This document shows, in pieces, positions 53,894 through 61,340 of a stretch of 64,000 nucleotides of DNA. Every line of letters starts with the position of its first letter. Positions within the stretch are counted from its first letter, which is position 1. The translations under genes and the position numbers were made by a program. The DNA comes from Pantoea sp. AS-PWVM4 (GTDB lineage: Bacteria > Pseudomonadota > Gammaproteobacteria > Enterobacterales > Enterobacteriaceae): positions 62,001-126,000 of the forward strand of contig NZ_ASZC01000004.1 in NCBI RefSeq assembly GCF_000468095.1, in the 5' to 3' direction. The notes beneath the pieces are model-generated. The model searched no databases and was not told the origin of the DNA. It saw only the letters and a list, made by a program, of their open reading frames with translations.

Positions 53894-54619
53894 ATGATTG
53901 AACAACGCCTGTCAGAACAACGTGGTGTCGGTGCCCACGGCTGGTTGCATTCACACCATACCTTCTCATTCGCCAACTATTGGGACCCGAAACAGGTGGG
54001 CTTTTCTGACCTGCTGGTGATTAATGATGACCGGGTGGCAAAAGCCCGTGGATTTGGCGCTCACCCGCACAGCAATATGGAGATCATCTCCTATGTGCTG
54101 GCAGGGGCGCTGGAACATAAAGACTCAATGGGTACCGGCTCGGTGATTGTCCCCGGTGATGTGCAACTGATGAGCGCCGGTAGCGGCGTGACGCACAGCG
54201 AGTTCAACCACTCCAGCGAAGACGGGGTGCACTTCCTGCAAATCTGGGTGGTGCCGGATGAGAAAAATACCCCGCCGGGCTACCAGCAGATCTCGGTGCC
54301 AGAGAATGAAAAACGCGGCAATCTGCGGCTGATTGTGTCACCAGAGGGTGAGCAGGGCGCACTCAGCATCCGTCAGGACGTGCGGATTTATGCCGGGTTA
54401 TTCGATGCCGGCGAGCAGCAAACCATCACGCTGGATGATGATCGTTACGCCTATATTCATGTGGCACGCGGTAACGTTACCGTAAATGGCGTGACCTTCA
54501 AAGCCGGAGATGGCGCGCGAGTACGTAATGAGAAGACACTGACGTTTAGCGAGGGTGAGGCCGCAGAAGTGTTGTTGTTTGATCTGCGCCCGCTGGAAGT
54601 GAACCATCCTTCCCGTTGA
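53894..54619 (+). CDS. pirin-family protein (YhhW-like)
   Basis: The 241-residue bicupin has the pirin metal motif FGAHPHSNMEIISYVLAG (given in family order), GVTHSEFN and LQIWVVP. The E. coli relative YhhW is a metal-dependent quercetinase. AAGGAG precedes the ATG. Pirin genes are often found with DoxX, isochorismatase and alpha/beta hydrolase genes, as here, in responses to quinones or electrophiles. Confidence 0.9.
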   Translation: MIEQRLSEQRGVGAHGWLHSHHTFSFANYWDPKQVGFSDLLVINDDRVAKARGFGAHPHSNMEIISYVLAGALEHKDSMGTGSVIVPGDVQLMSAGSGVTHSEFNHSSEDGVHFLQIWVVPDEKNTPPGYQQISVPENEKRGNLRLIVSPEGEQGALSIRQDVRIYAGLFDAGEQQTITLDDDRYAYIHVARGNVTVNGVTFKAGDGARVRNEKTLTFSEGEAAEVLLFDLRPLEVNHPSR

Positions 54620-54628
54620 TAATGTTCC

Positions 54629-54656
54629 GTGGCGGCGCGATTTATCGCGCCGCCAC
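54629..54656. repeat. REP-like perfect hairpin after the pirin gene
   Basis: GTGGCGGCGCGAT and ATCGCGCCGCCAC pair perfectly around TT. It lies between convergent stops and probably ends both transcripts. Confidence 0.85.
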
Positions 54657-54666
54657 GTATCAGACC

Positions 54667-55485
54667 TTAACGTTGCAGAAACGCCAGCAGGTCTTCATTC
54701 AACTGATCCTGATGGGTCACGGCGAAGCCATGTGGGCCATTGTCGTACACCTTCAGTTCAGCACCGGGAATCATCTCCGCCGCCACTTTACCGGTCGTCG
54801 CAAACGGCACAATCTGATCGTTACTGCCGTGGATCACCAGCGTCGGCACATCCACTTTGGCGATATCGGCGCGGAAATCGGTTTCAGAAAACGCCGTGAC
54901 GCAATCCAGCGTGCCTTTCAGCGAGGCCAGCAGGGCGATATTCAGCGTCTGGGTCAGCACCCCTTCAGAGACAGTCTGGCCAGCATTGGTGCCATAGAAA
55001 GGTGCAGCAAAGTCTTTGATAAACTGGGCGCGATCTTTACGCAAACCGTCGCGAATACCGGCAAACACCGACAAATCGACGCCTTCCTGGTAATCTGCCG
55101 CTTTACCGAAAATAGGGGTCACCGCGCCCAGCAGCACCAGGCTGGTGACGCGCGCGCTGCCGTAGTTGCCGATATAGCGGGTCACATCGCCACCGCCCAT
55201 CGAGAACCCCACCAGCGTCACTTTATCCAGGCCCAGATGGTTGATCAGATCGTTAATGTCGGAGGCGAAGGTATCGTAGTCGTAGCCCTGCCACGGTTGA
55301 TCGGAACGACCAAAACCGCGACGGTCAAAAGCGATAACGCGATAGCCACGTTCGGCCAGGAAATTCATCTGGCTGTCCCACATATCTGCATCCAGCGGCC
55401 AGCCGTGACTGAACAGCACCGGCTTACCCTTGCCCCAATCTTTAAAATAAATCTGCGTACCATCTGTGGTTTTAAACGTGCTCAT
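54667..55485 (-). CDS. alpha/beta hydrolase, non-haem chloroperoxidase-like
   Basis: The 272-residue single-domain hydrolase has the oxyanion motif SHGWPLDADMW, the nucleophile S95 in GFSMGGG, an acid in GSNDQIVPF and the catalytic His in GPHGFAV. It is of the cofactor-free haloperoxidase/esterase group; the natural reaction is probably ester or lactone hydrolysis. It lies 50 bases downstream of the MFS gene on the same strand. Confidence 0.88.
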   Translation of the reverse strand: MSTFKTTDGTQIYFKDWGKGKPVLFSHGWPLDADMWDSQMNFLAERGYRVIAFDRRGFGRSDQPWQGYDYDTFASDINDLINHLGLDKVTLVGFSMGGGDVTRYIGNYGSARVTSLVLLGAVTPIFGKAADYQEGVDLSVFAGIRDGLRKDRAQFIKDFAAPFYGTNAGQTVSEGVLTQTLNIALLASLKGTLDCVTAFSETDFRADIAKVDVPTLVIHGSNDQIVPFATTGKVAAEMIPGAELKVYDNGPHGFAVTHQDQLNEDLLAFLQR

Positions 55486-55535
55486 TGCATGGACCTCTTA
55501 TTGCTGTTGTGGGTTGATATGTCAGGGTTGCGGCG

Positions 55536-57155
55536 TCATGCCGGAGCAACCAGATAACGAACTTCGGGCAAACTTTCGCCCTGATGGAAGGCGTAAACCC
55601 GGCTCTGGATTTTGCGGTCGTTCATGGTGTAGCGCTCCTTTTCACGCAGGTGCTCCATCCACGAACCGACGACAAAGGTTTCCACGAAAATGCCCGGTTG
55701 CAGCACGTCTTCATAAATCGACCAGTTGATGGCCCCGCCTCGACGGCGTACCCGGCGCATATCCTGCATACACACCGTGAAATCATGGGCATCTTCATTG
55801 CGGATCACATATTCATAGCTGACCATCACCGGGCCACGGTTGTGGTGGATCTCGGGCGTCGGGTTGTTGTCGGTGTCGTTAAGGATCTCCAGATTTAAAT
55901 CCGGGTCCTGATCGAGCCGCCAACGCCAGACGGTCGCGCAGGAAAGAAACATGCCGACGGCGGCGAAGGTCAGCGACAGCGGAATGGAGAAATGGGCCGC
56001 CAGTTGTCCCCACACCGCACTGCCGACGGTCATTGAACCGAAAAACACCGTCAGGTAAACCGCCAGCGCCCGCGCTTTCACCCACTTTGCCGCGCTCCGC
56101 TGCGCGCCGAGGTTGAGGGTAGAAAGCACCGCAATCCAGGCAAAACCGGTAAAGAACTCACAGGCGTTAAGCCACCAGAAATGGCGGATAAAGGCCAGCG
56201 CCAGCATTGTCAGACCAAACAGCATGCTGGCGAGCACCATCAGGCGGTCGGCACTGAATTTTTTGCGTAAGCCTGGCAGCAGCACCGCGCCACAGATGGC
56301 ACCAACGCCGATACAGGCCAGCATAATGCCGTAACCGCCAGGCCCCAGACCGAGTTCACGCCGGGCGACCAGCGGCAACAATGCCCATCCGGCGCTACCA
56401 AACAGGAAGAAGGCAAAGGTGCGTACCAGCACGTTACGAAACACCGGGGCAGCGTGGACGTAGCGCAATCCCACCCGCACCGCCGGGAAGAAGTGTTCTG
56501 GCGGCAGGCGTTGGATGCTGGCGGGCGCTTTCCAGCGATACAACACCCAGGCCACGCCCAGCACCGACAGGGCATTGAGCAGGAACACCATCCACGGACC
56601 GGCAAAGGAGAGGATCAGACCACCAAGCGCCGGACCAATGGCGCGGCTGATATTAATGCCGAGCGAGTTCAGCGCGATGGCCGGTCCCAGTTCATGTTTC
56701 TCCACCAAATCCGGCACGATGGCCTGAAAGGGTGGTGAACTCATCGCGGCACCGGTACTGAGCAGGAAAGCCGCCACCAGCAACACCCACGGCGTCACCA
56801 GACCCAAAAAGGAGAGCAGCGTCAGACCGGCGGCAGCGATAAACACCCACAGTTGCGAAAACAGCAGATATTTACGGCGATCGACGATATCGGCCATCAC
56901 CCCGGAGGGCAGCGCGAACAGGAACATCGGCAGGCTGCTGGCGGCCTGCACCAGCGCCACCGACAGCGGATCGGCGCTTAACGTCAACATGCTCCAGTTA
57001 ACGCCGACATCGTTCATCCATGACCCGATGTTGGAAACCACTGTCGCCAGCCACAGCATACGGAAAACCGGCTGCTGCAACGGTTGCCACGGCGAGGCGG
57101 CTTGTGCCGGGAGTTCCGTTACCACCGCGCTGTGCATATCATTAACCTGAGCCAT
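55536..57155 (-). CDS. MFS_3 (EntS-like) transporter with C-terminal soluble domain
   Basis: The 539-residue protein has about 12 spans (residues 25-410; SNIGSWMNDVGVNW and ALNSLGINISRAIGPALGG are typical of the EntS branch). A cytoplasmic extension of about 110 residues follows (VMVSYEYVIRNEDAHDFTV to the end) that looks like an antibiotic-biosynthesis-monooxygenase ferredoxin-like fold. Such MFS_3 proteins with this tail are known. The ATG at 57155 follows AGGAG and overlaps the DoxX gene by 14 bases. The substrate is unknown. Confidence 0.85.
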   Translation of the reverse strand: MAQVNDMHSAVVTELPAQAASPWQPLQQPVFRMLWLATVVSNIGSWMNDVGVNWSMLTLSADPLSVALVQAASSLPMFLFALPSGVMADIVDRRKYLLFSQLWVFIAAAGLTLLSFLGLVTPWVLLVAAFLLSTGAAMSSPPFQAIVPDLVEKHELGPAIALNSLGINISRAIGPALGGLILSFAGPWMVFLLNALSVLGVAWVLYRWKAPASIQRLPPEHFFPAVRVGLRYVHAAPVFRNVLVRTFAFFLFGSAGWALLPLVARRELGLGPGGYGIMLACIGVGAICGAVLLPGLRKKFSADRLMVLASMLFGLTMLALAFIRHFWWLNACEFFTGFAWIAVLSTLNLGAQRSAAKWVKARALAVYLTVFFGSMTVGSAVWGQLAAHFSIPLSLTFAAVGMFLSCATVWRWRLDQDPDLNLEILNDTDNNPTPEIHHNRGPVMVSYEYVIRNEDAHDFTVCMQDMRRVRRRGGAINWSIYEDVLQPGIFVETFVVGSWMEHLREKERYTMNDRKIQSRVYAFHQGESLPEVRYLVAPA

Positions 57156-57570
57156 GACGCAGCTCCTGTTTTGCTTTGACGCCGATACGCCAGCCACCCG
57201 GCCCGGTGAGCGCCAGGGTAGTGAAGATGATCAGCAACAACCAGCCAAACTGACCGTCAGCAATCGTCCAGTCCGGGTGCACCACCAGCATCGCCACCAG
57301 CAGCACGCCGATGATTGGCAGGCAAGCCAGTCGTGACCACCAACCCAGAATGATCAGGATCGGGCAGACAACCTCGGCGATGATCGCCGGGATCAGGCTC
57401 ATATACGGCCCCATGCCGAACGGGTCTTCAATGCGCGTCAGTTCCTGCTGGAAATGAAACACCTTGGGCAGACCATGTACATGCAGCAGCAACAGGCTGC
57501 CGGTCAGGCGCAGGAAGAACAGCCCCAGATCGATCCGGGGCGGGAATGAGAAAACCGATGACGTTTTCAT
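57142..57570 (-). CDS. DoxX-family membrane protein
   Basis: The 142-residue, four-span inner-membrane protein has LFFLRLTGSLLLLHVHGLPK and PFGMGPYMSLIPAIIAEVVCPILIILG (family features, in order). The ATG lies four bases after the amidohydrolase stop, so it is probably translated by coupling; no separate strong binding site is seen. DoxX proteins take part in thiol and quinone stress in some bacteria. Confidence 0.87.
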   Translation of the reverse strand: MKTSSVFSFPPRIDLGLFFLRLTGSLLLLHVHGLPKVFHFQQELTRIEDPFGMGPYMSLIPAIIAEVVCPILIILGWWSRLACLPIIGVLLVAMLVVHPDWTIADGQFGWLLLIIFTTLALTGPGGWRIGVKAKQELRHGSG

Positions 57571-57574
57571 AAGT

Positions 57575-59452
57575 TTAAAATGCAAAGCAGCTGCAACCGA
57601 GCGCGCCCCAGAAGGCGTTGTCTTCGGCTACCGGAACGTTAGCGCCACGGGCGATATCATGCTGGTGGCTGTGCACACCGCAAGGGCCGCTGCAATGGTG
57701 CGCCTGCGGCATAATGCCAACGCGGGTGGTGGCACCGGGAGGCGCACTGCGGTAGTGGCCCGGTACCTTCACCACCGGCGACCACTCCGGCAGTACCGGC
57801 AGGGTCGGTGGCGCTTCGCTGCTGAACGTCCCGGCGGCATACACTACGTTACCATCCACCACCGTCAGCACGGATTCGATCCCTTTGATCTCCTCCTCGG
57901 GCACGCTGAAGAAGTCTTTGCTCAGCACCGCCATATCCGCCAGTTGGCCGACTTTGATCTGGCCTTTTTTGCCTTGCTCACTGGAGAACCAGGCACTGCC
58001 TTGCGTCCACAGCATCAGCGCGGTGTCACGGTCGAGACGCGCGTTGACGTCATACATCTGCATGCCGCCCACGGTACGACCAGAAACCAGCCAATACAGC
58101 GCGGTCCACGGGTTATAACTGGCGACGCGAGTCGCATCAGTGCCCAGGCCAACCGGTACGCCGGTTTCCAGCATGCGCGCCACCGGCGGGGTATGGCGGG
58201 TAGCTTCGATGCCATAACGTTCCGCAAAGTATTCCCCCTGGAACGCCATACGATGCTGCACCGCAATGCCGCCGCCGAGGGCTTTGATACGGTCGATATT
58301 TTTCTGCGTCACCGTTTCGGCATGGTCAAAGAACCAGTGCAGGCCGTTAAACGGAATCTCGCGATCCACCTTCTCAAACACATCCAGCATACGGCTGATG
58401 GATTCGTTGTAGGTAGCGTGCAGGCGGAACGGCCAGCGGTGTTCCACCAGATGACGCACCACGCGCTCCAGTTCATCTTCCATACCGGGAGCCAAATCCG
58501 GGCGCGGCTCAAGGAAATCTTCGAAGTCGGCGGCGGAGAACACCAACATTTCACCGGCACCGTTATGCCGGAAATAGTCGCTGCCCTGGCCTGGCGTCAG
58601 CATATCGGTCCATTTTTCAAAATCTTCCAGTTCATGACCGGGACGCTGGGTAAACAGGTTATAGGCGATTCGCACCGTCATCTGCTTTTTGCTGTGCAGC
58701 TCGGCGATCACTTCATAATCATCGGGGTAGTTCTGGAAACCGCCTCCGGCGTCGATGGCGCTGGTCAGGCCAAGACGGTTCAGTTCACGCATAAACTGAC
58801 GGGTGGAGTTGATTTGCAGCTCCAGCGGCAATTTCGGCCCTTTCGCCAGCGTGGCGTAGAGGATCATCGCATTCGGACGCGCAATCAGCATGCCGGTCGG
58901 GTTGCCGTTGCTGTCGCGCTGGATTTCGCCACCCGGTGGGTTGGGGGTGTCTTTGGTGTATCCCACCACTTTCAGGGCGGCGCGGTTGAGCAGGGCGCGA
59001 TCGTACAGGTGCAGGATAAACACCGGCGTGTCGGGTGCAGCTTCGTTGATCTCTTCCAGCGTCGGCATGCGGCGTTCAGCAAACTGAAACTCGGTCCAGC
59101 CTCCCACTACGCGTACCCACTGCGGCGATGGCGTGCGCAGCGCCTGTTCTTTCAGCATACGCAGTGCGTCGGCCAGTGAAGGCACGCCTTCCCAGCGCAG
59201 TTCGAGGTTGTAATTGAGACCGCCACGGATCAGGTGCAGATGCGAGTCATTCAGGCCAGGCACCGCAGTATGACCTTTAAGGTCGATCACCTTCGTACCT
59301 TCGCAGTGATGTTCCATCACTTCCGCCTGACTGCCCACCGCCAGAAATTTTCCTTCGCGAATCGCTACAGCGTCGGCTACCGGGTTGGCGCGGTCGACGG
59401 TGTGGAATTTGCCGTTGATTAAAATCAGCTCTGCCTTACCGAGCGTCACCAT
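57575..59452 (-). CDS. YtcJ-like metal-dependent amidohydrolase with Cys/His-rich tail
   Basis: The 625-residue protein has the amidohydrolase-3 core: GLNDSHLHL with two metal His, HWFFDHAETVT, and GLGTDATRVASYNPW with the catalytic Asp. It hydrolyses a C-N or ester bond in an unknown substrate. After about residue 567 an extra tail of about 58 residues contains four Cys and several His (HHCSGPCG, HSHQH, GCSCFAF). GGAGG precedes the ATG. It is the first gene of an operon with DoxX, MFS and possibly the alpha/beta hydrolase. A 571-residue frame on the other strand is a shadow. Confidence 0.87.
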   Translation of the reverse strand: MVTLGKAELILINGKFHTVDRANPVADAVAIREGKFLAVGSQAEVMEHHCEGTKVIDLKGHTAVPGLNDSHLHLIRGGLNYNLELRWEGVPSLADALRMLKEQALRTPSPQWVRVVGGWTEFQFAERRMPTLEEINEAAPDTPVFILHLYDRALLNRAALKVVGYTKDTPNPPGGEIQRDSNGNPTGMLIARPNAMILYATLAKGPKLPLELQINSTRQFMRELNRLGLTSAIDAGGGFQNYPDDYEVIAELHSKKQMTVRIAYNLFTQRPGHELEDFEKWTDMLTPGQGSDYFRHNGAGEMLVFSAADFEDFLEPRPDLAPGMEDELERVVRHLVEHRWPFRLHATYNESISRMLDVFEKVDREIPFNGLHWFFDHAETVTQKNIDRIKALGGGIAVQHRMAFQGEYFAERYGIEATRHTPPVARMLETGVPVGLGTDATRVASYNPWTALYWLVSGRTVGGMQMYDVNARLDRDTALMLWTQGSAWFSSEQGKKGQIKVGQLADMAVLSKDFFSVPEEEIKGIESVLTVVDGNVVYAAGTFSSEAPPTLPVLPEWSPVVKVPGHYRSAPPGATTRVGIMPQAHHCSGPCGVHSHQHDIARGANVPVAEDNAFWGALGCSCFAF

Positions 59453-59550
59453 AGATCCTCCTGAACTGAGATGTCCGGGTTGGCCGGACGGGAAGTGCGC
59501 GGTCGCACCATCAGCTCAGGATTATGGTAAGCGGGGAGAAACACCGTCTA

Positions 59551-59574
59551 GTTATACAAAGGGATACCTATACG
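59551..59574. promoter_or_regulatory. 24-bp site shared with the AraC-type gene promoter
   Basis: It reads GTTATACAAA, G, GGATA, CC, TATACG and matches 51846-51869 (inverted) with three changes. It is followed by a second CGTATACCTAT at 59577-59587, an 11-base exact match to the other site, so two half-overlapping sites may exist here. Confidence 0.55.
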
Positions 59575-59589
59575 AACGTATACCTATAC
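59564..59589. repeat. ATACCTATAC direct repeat in the divergent promoter
   Basis: ATACCTATAC occurs at 59564-59573 and 59580-59589, a 16-base period. TATACG-AA-CGTATA at 59569-59582 is also an inverted repeat. Such a layout suits a cooperative operator. Confidence 0.6.
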
Positions 59590-59718
59590 ACAGAGATAAT
59601 GGTCCGGCCCTCCCATGCCGCCTAAACTCAGATCGGACAGTGACCAGCCGGTGACTGCCACTTTTGCTCCGTATCTTTGTTCGCGGAAATCCAGTTACTA
59701 ACCTCAATGGGTAAATTC

Positions 59719-60405
59719 ATGTCCAACTCAAAACTTGAAGTTCTGACCCCGCTTAACAGCCAGATTATCTTTATCGATCAGCAACCGCAGATGGCGTTTG
59801 GCGTGCAGTCAATCGACCGTCAGGTGCTGAAAAATAACACCGTCGCGCTGGCGAAAGCGGCCAGGGTTTTTAACATCCCGACGATTATCACCACCGTCGA
59901 AACCGAAAGTTTCTCCGGCTATACCTACCCTGAGCTGCTGGACGTGTTCCCGGGGCTGGATATTCTGGAACGTACCTCGATGAACTCATGGGACGACCAG
60001 AAAGTACGTGATGCGCTGGCTGCAAACGGTAAGAAGAAAGTGGTGGTGTCTGGCCTGTGGACTGAAGTCTGTAACAACAGCTTTGCGCTGTGCGCCATGC
60101 TGGAAGGCGGCTACGAAATCTATATGGTGGCTGATGCGTCTGGCGGCACCTCAAAAGAAGCCCATGACTATGCCATGCAGCGCATGATCCAGGCAGGCGT
60201 GATCCCGGTGACCTGGCAGCAGGTGATGCTGGAGTGGCAGCGTGACTGGGCACACCGTGATACCTACGACGCAGTGATGAAGATCGCCAAAGAGCACTCC
60301 GGCGCATACGGCATTGGCGTGGATTATGCCTACACGATGGTGCACAAAGCACCTTCACGTCAGGAGAGCGAGCACCGCACCCTGGCACCGGTTCCGGCAC
60401 GCTAA
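59719..60405 (+). CDS. isochorismatase-family cysteine hydrolase (YcaC-like)
   Basis: The 228-residue protein has the catalytic Asp in IFIDQQPQMAFGV and the nucleophile Cys in VVSGLWTEVCNNSFALCA, as in YcaC-type amidohydrolases of unknown substrate. MSNSKLEVL at 59719 is the preferred start; an ATG at 59707 adds four residues. It is divergent from the YtcJ operon and is followed by two XapX genes on the same strand. Confidence 0.87.
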   Translation: MSNSKLEVLTPLNSQIIFIDQQPQMAFGVQSIDRQVLKNNTVALAKAARVFNIPTIITTVETESFSGYTYPELLDVFPGLDILERTSMNSWDDQKVRDALAANGKKKVVVSGLWTEVCNNSFALCAMLEGGYEIYMVADASGGTSKEAHDYAMQRMIQAGVIPVTWQQVMLEWQRDWAHRDTYDAVMKIAKEHSGAYGIGVDYAYTMVHKAPSRQESEHRTLAPVPAR

Positions 60406-60454
60406 TTCCCTGCGATTGACCGGCACCTGTTGTGCCGGTCACAGGAGGATCATG

Positions 60455-60655
60455 ATGAATCCGTTGATCATTTCTCTTGGGGCGGGCGTGCTGGTGGGGC
60501 TGTTTTACGCGCTACTGCGGGTACGATCGCCAGCACCGCCTGCGATTGCGTTAGTCGGCCTGTTGGGCATGATTATTGGTGGGCAGATTATGGCGCATGT
60601 CAAGCCACAGCCGCAGGCCAGCACCATCACCACCCACGTTGATAAGGTCGGCTGA
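60455..60655 (+). CDS. XapX-domain membrane peptide 1
   Basis: The 66-residue protein is two hydrophobic spans with the family core VRSPAPPAIALVGLLGMIIGGQ. AGGAGG lies six bases before the ATG at 60455 (an ATG at 60452 is too close). Function is unknown. XapX peptides often accompany isochorismatase-family or xanthosine-related genes. A second copy follows two bases after the stop. Confidence 0.85.
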   Translation: MNPLIISLGAGVLVGLFYALLRVRSPAPPAIALVGLLGMIIGGQIMAHVKPQPQASTITTHVDKVG

Positions 60656-60657
60656 AC

Positions 60658-60912
60658 ATGTTGAAATCCTACGTTATCTCGTTGGGGGTAGGTGTTCTGG
60701 CCGGTGTGATCTACGGCCTGATCGATGTGAATTCCCCGGCGCCACCGGTGATTGCCTTGCTGGGATTGTTTGGCATGCTGGTGGGGGAGCAACTGGTGCC
60801 GCTGGCGCAACGGCTGATTCGCCGTCAGCCGGTGACTCTGGCCTGGTTCCGCCACGAATGTGTGCCAAAAATCAGTGGCACACCGCCGCCCGAAGGAGAG
60901 AAGGAACCCTAA
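60658..60912 (+). CDS. XapX-domain membrane peptide 2
   Basis: The 84-residue paralogue of the preceding gene has VNSPAPPVIALLGLFGMLVGEQ and an extra basic C-terminal tail (RLIRRQPVTLAWFRHE). The two-base gap means coupled translation. Two tandem XapX genes suggest a hetero-oligomeric membrane complex; function is unknown. Confidence 0.85.
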   Translation: MLKSYVISLGVGVLAGVIYGLIDVNSPAPPVIALLGLFGMLVGEQLVPLAQRLIRRQPVTLAWFRHECVPKISGTPPPEGEKEP

Positions 60913-60917
60913 GGAAC

Positions 60918-60939
60918 ATCCTCACGCTTGCGTGAGGAT
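60918..60939 (+). terminator. perfect hairpin between XapX and response regulator genes
   Basis: ATCCTCACGC and GCGTGAGGAT pair perfectly around TT but no T run follows. It may partly terminate, or protect the upstream mRNA, and so set a lower level for the regulator genes. Confidence 0.5.
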
Positions 60940-60956
60940 TATCGGAGGATTACAGC

Positions 60957-61340
60957 ATGACGCTGCCACAGCATATTGTTATCGTTGACGACGAACGCTC
61001 AGTCCGTAATGGCCTGAGCAATTTACTGCATTCTGACGGATACACCACCAGCCTGTACGAATCAGGCGAAGAACTCCTCTGCGATGACAAAGCGTTAACC
61101 GGCGCGGCCATGTTGATCATCGACGTCAGACTGAAGGGGATGAGCGGTTTTGAGCTGTTCGCCATCCTGCAACAACAATCCGTGACCTTGCCCGTGATTT
61201 TTATCTCCGCGGAGCAGGAAGAGGCGGTGCAATGGTATGCCATTGCGCTCGGCGCGGTGACCTTTTTGCGCAAGCCTATTGATGTTGATACGCTCCTGAC
61301 CATCATACGTAACGAACTGTCTCACGGGGAAACACGCTAA
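60957..61340 (+). CDS. receiver-only response regulator
   Basis: The 127-residue protein is a single CheY-like receiver: acidic pair D11/D12 in IVDDE, phosphorylated D56 in LIIDVRLKG, S84 in FISAE and K106 in LRKPI. There is no DNA-binding output domain; NarL/FixJ-type receivers are the closest in look. Its stop overlaps the start of the large kinase-like gene by one base (TAATG), so the two are partners in a phosphorelay. Confidence 0.9.
   Translation: MTLPQHIVIVDDERSVRNGLSNLLHSDGYTTSLYESGEELLCDDKALTGAAMLIIDVRLKGMSGFELFAILQQQSVTLPVIFISAEQEEAVQWYAIALGAVTFLRKPIDVDTLLTIIRNELSHGETR

Noticed and set aside
57464..59179. 571-codon open frame on the plus strand opposite the amidohydrolase
   Set aside because: It mirrors the codon pattern of the true gene; the opposite frame has catalytic motifs, a signalled start and operon context, whereas this one is rich in His, Arg and Gln with no domain.
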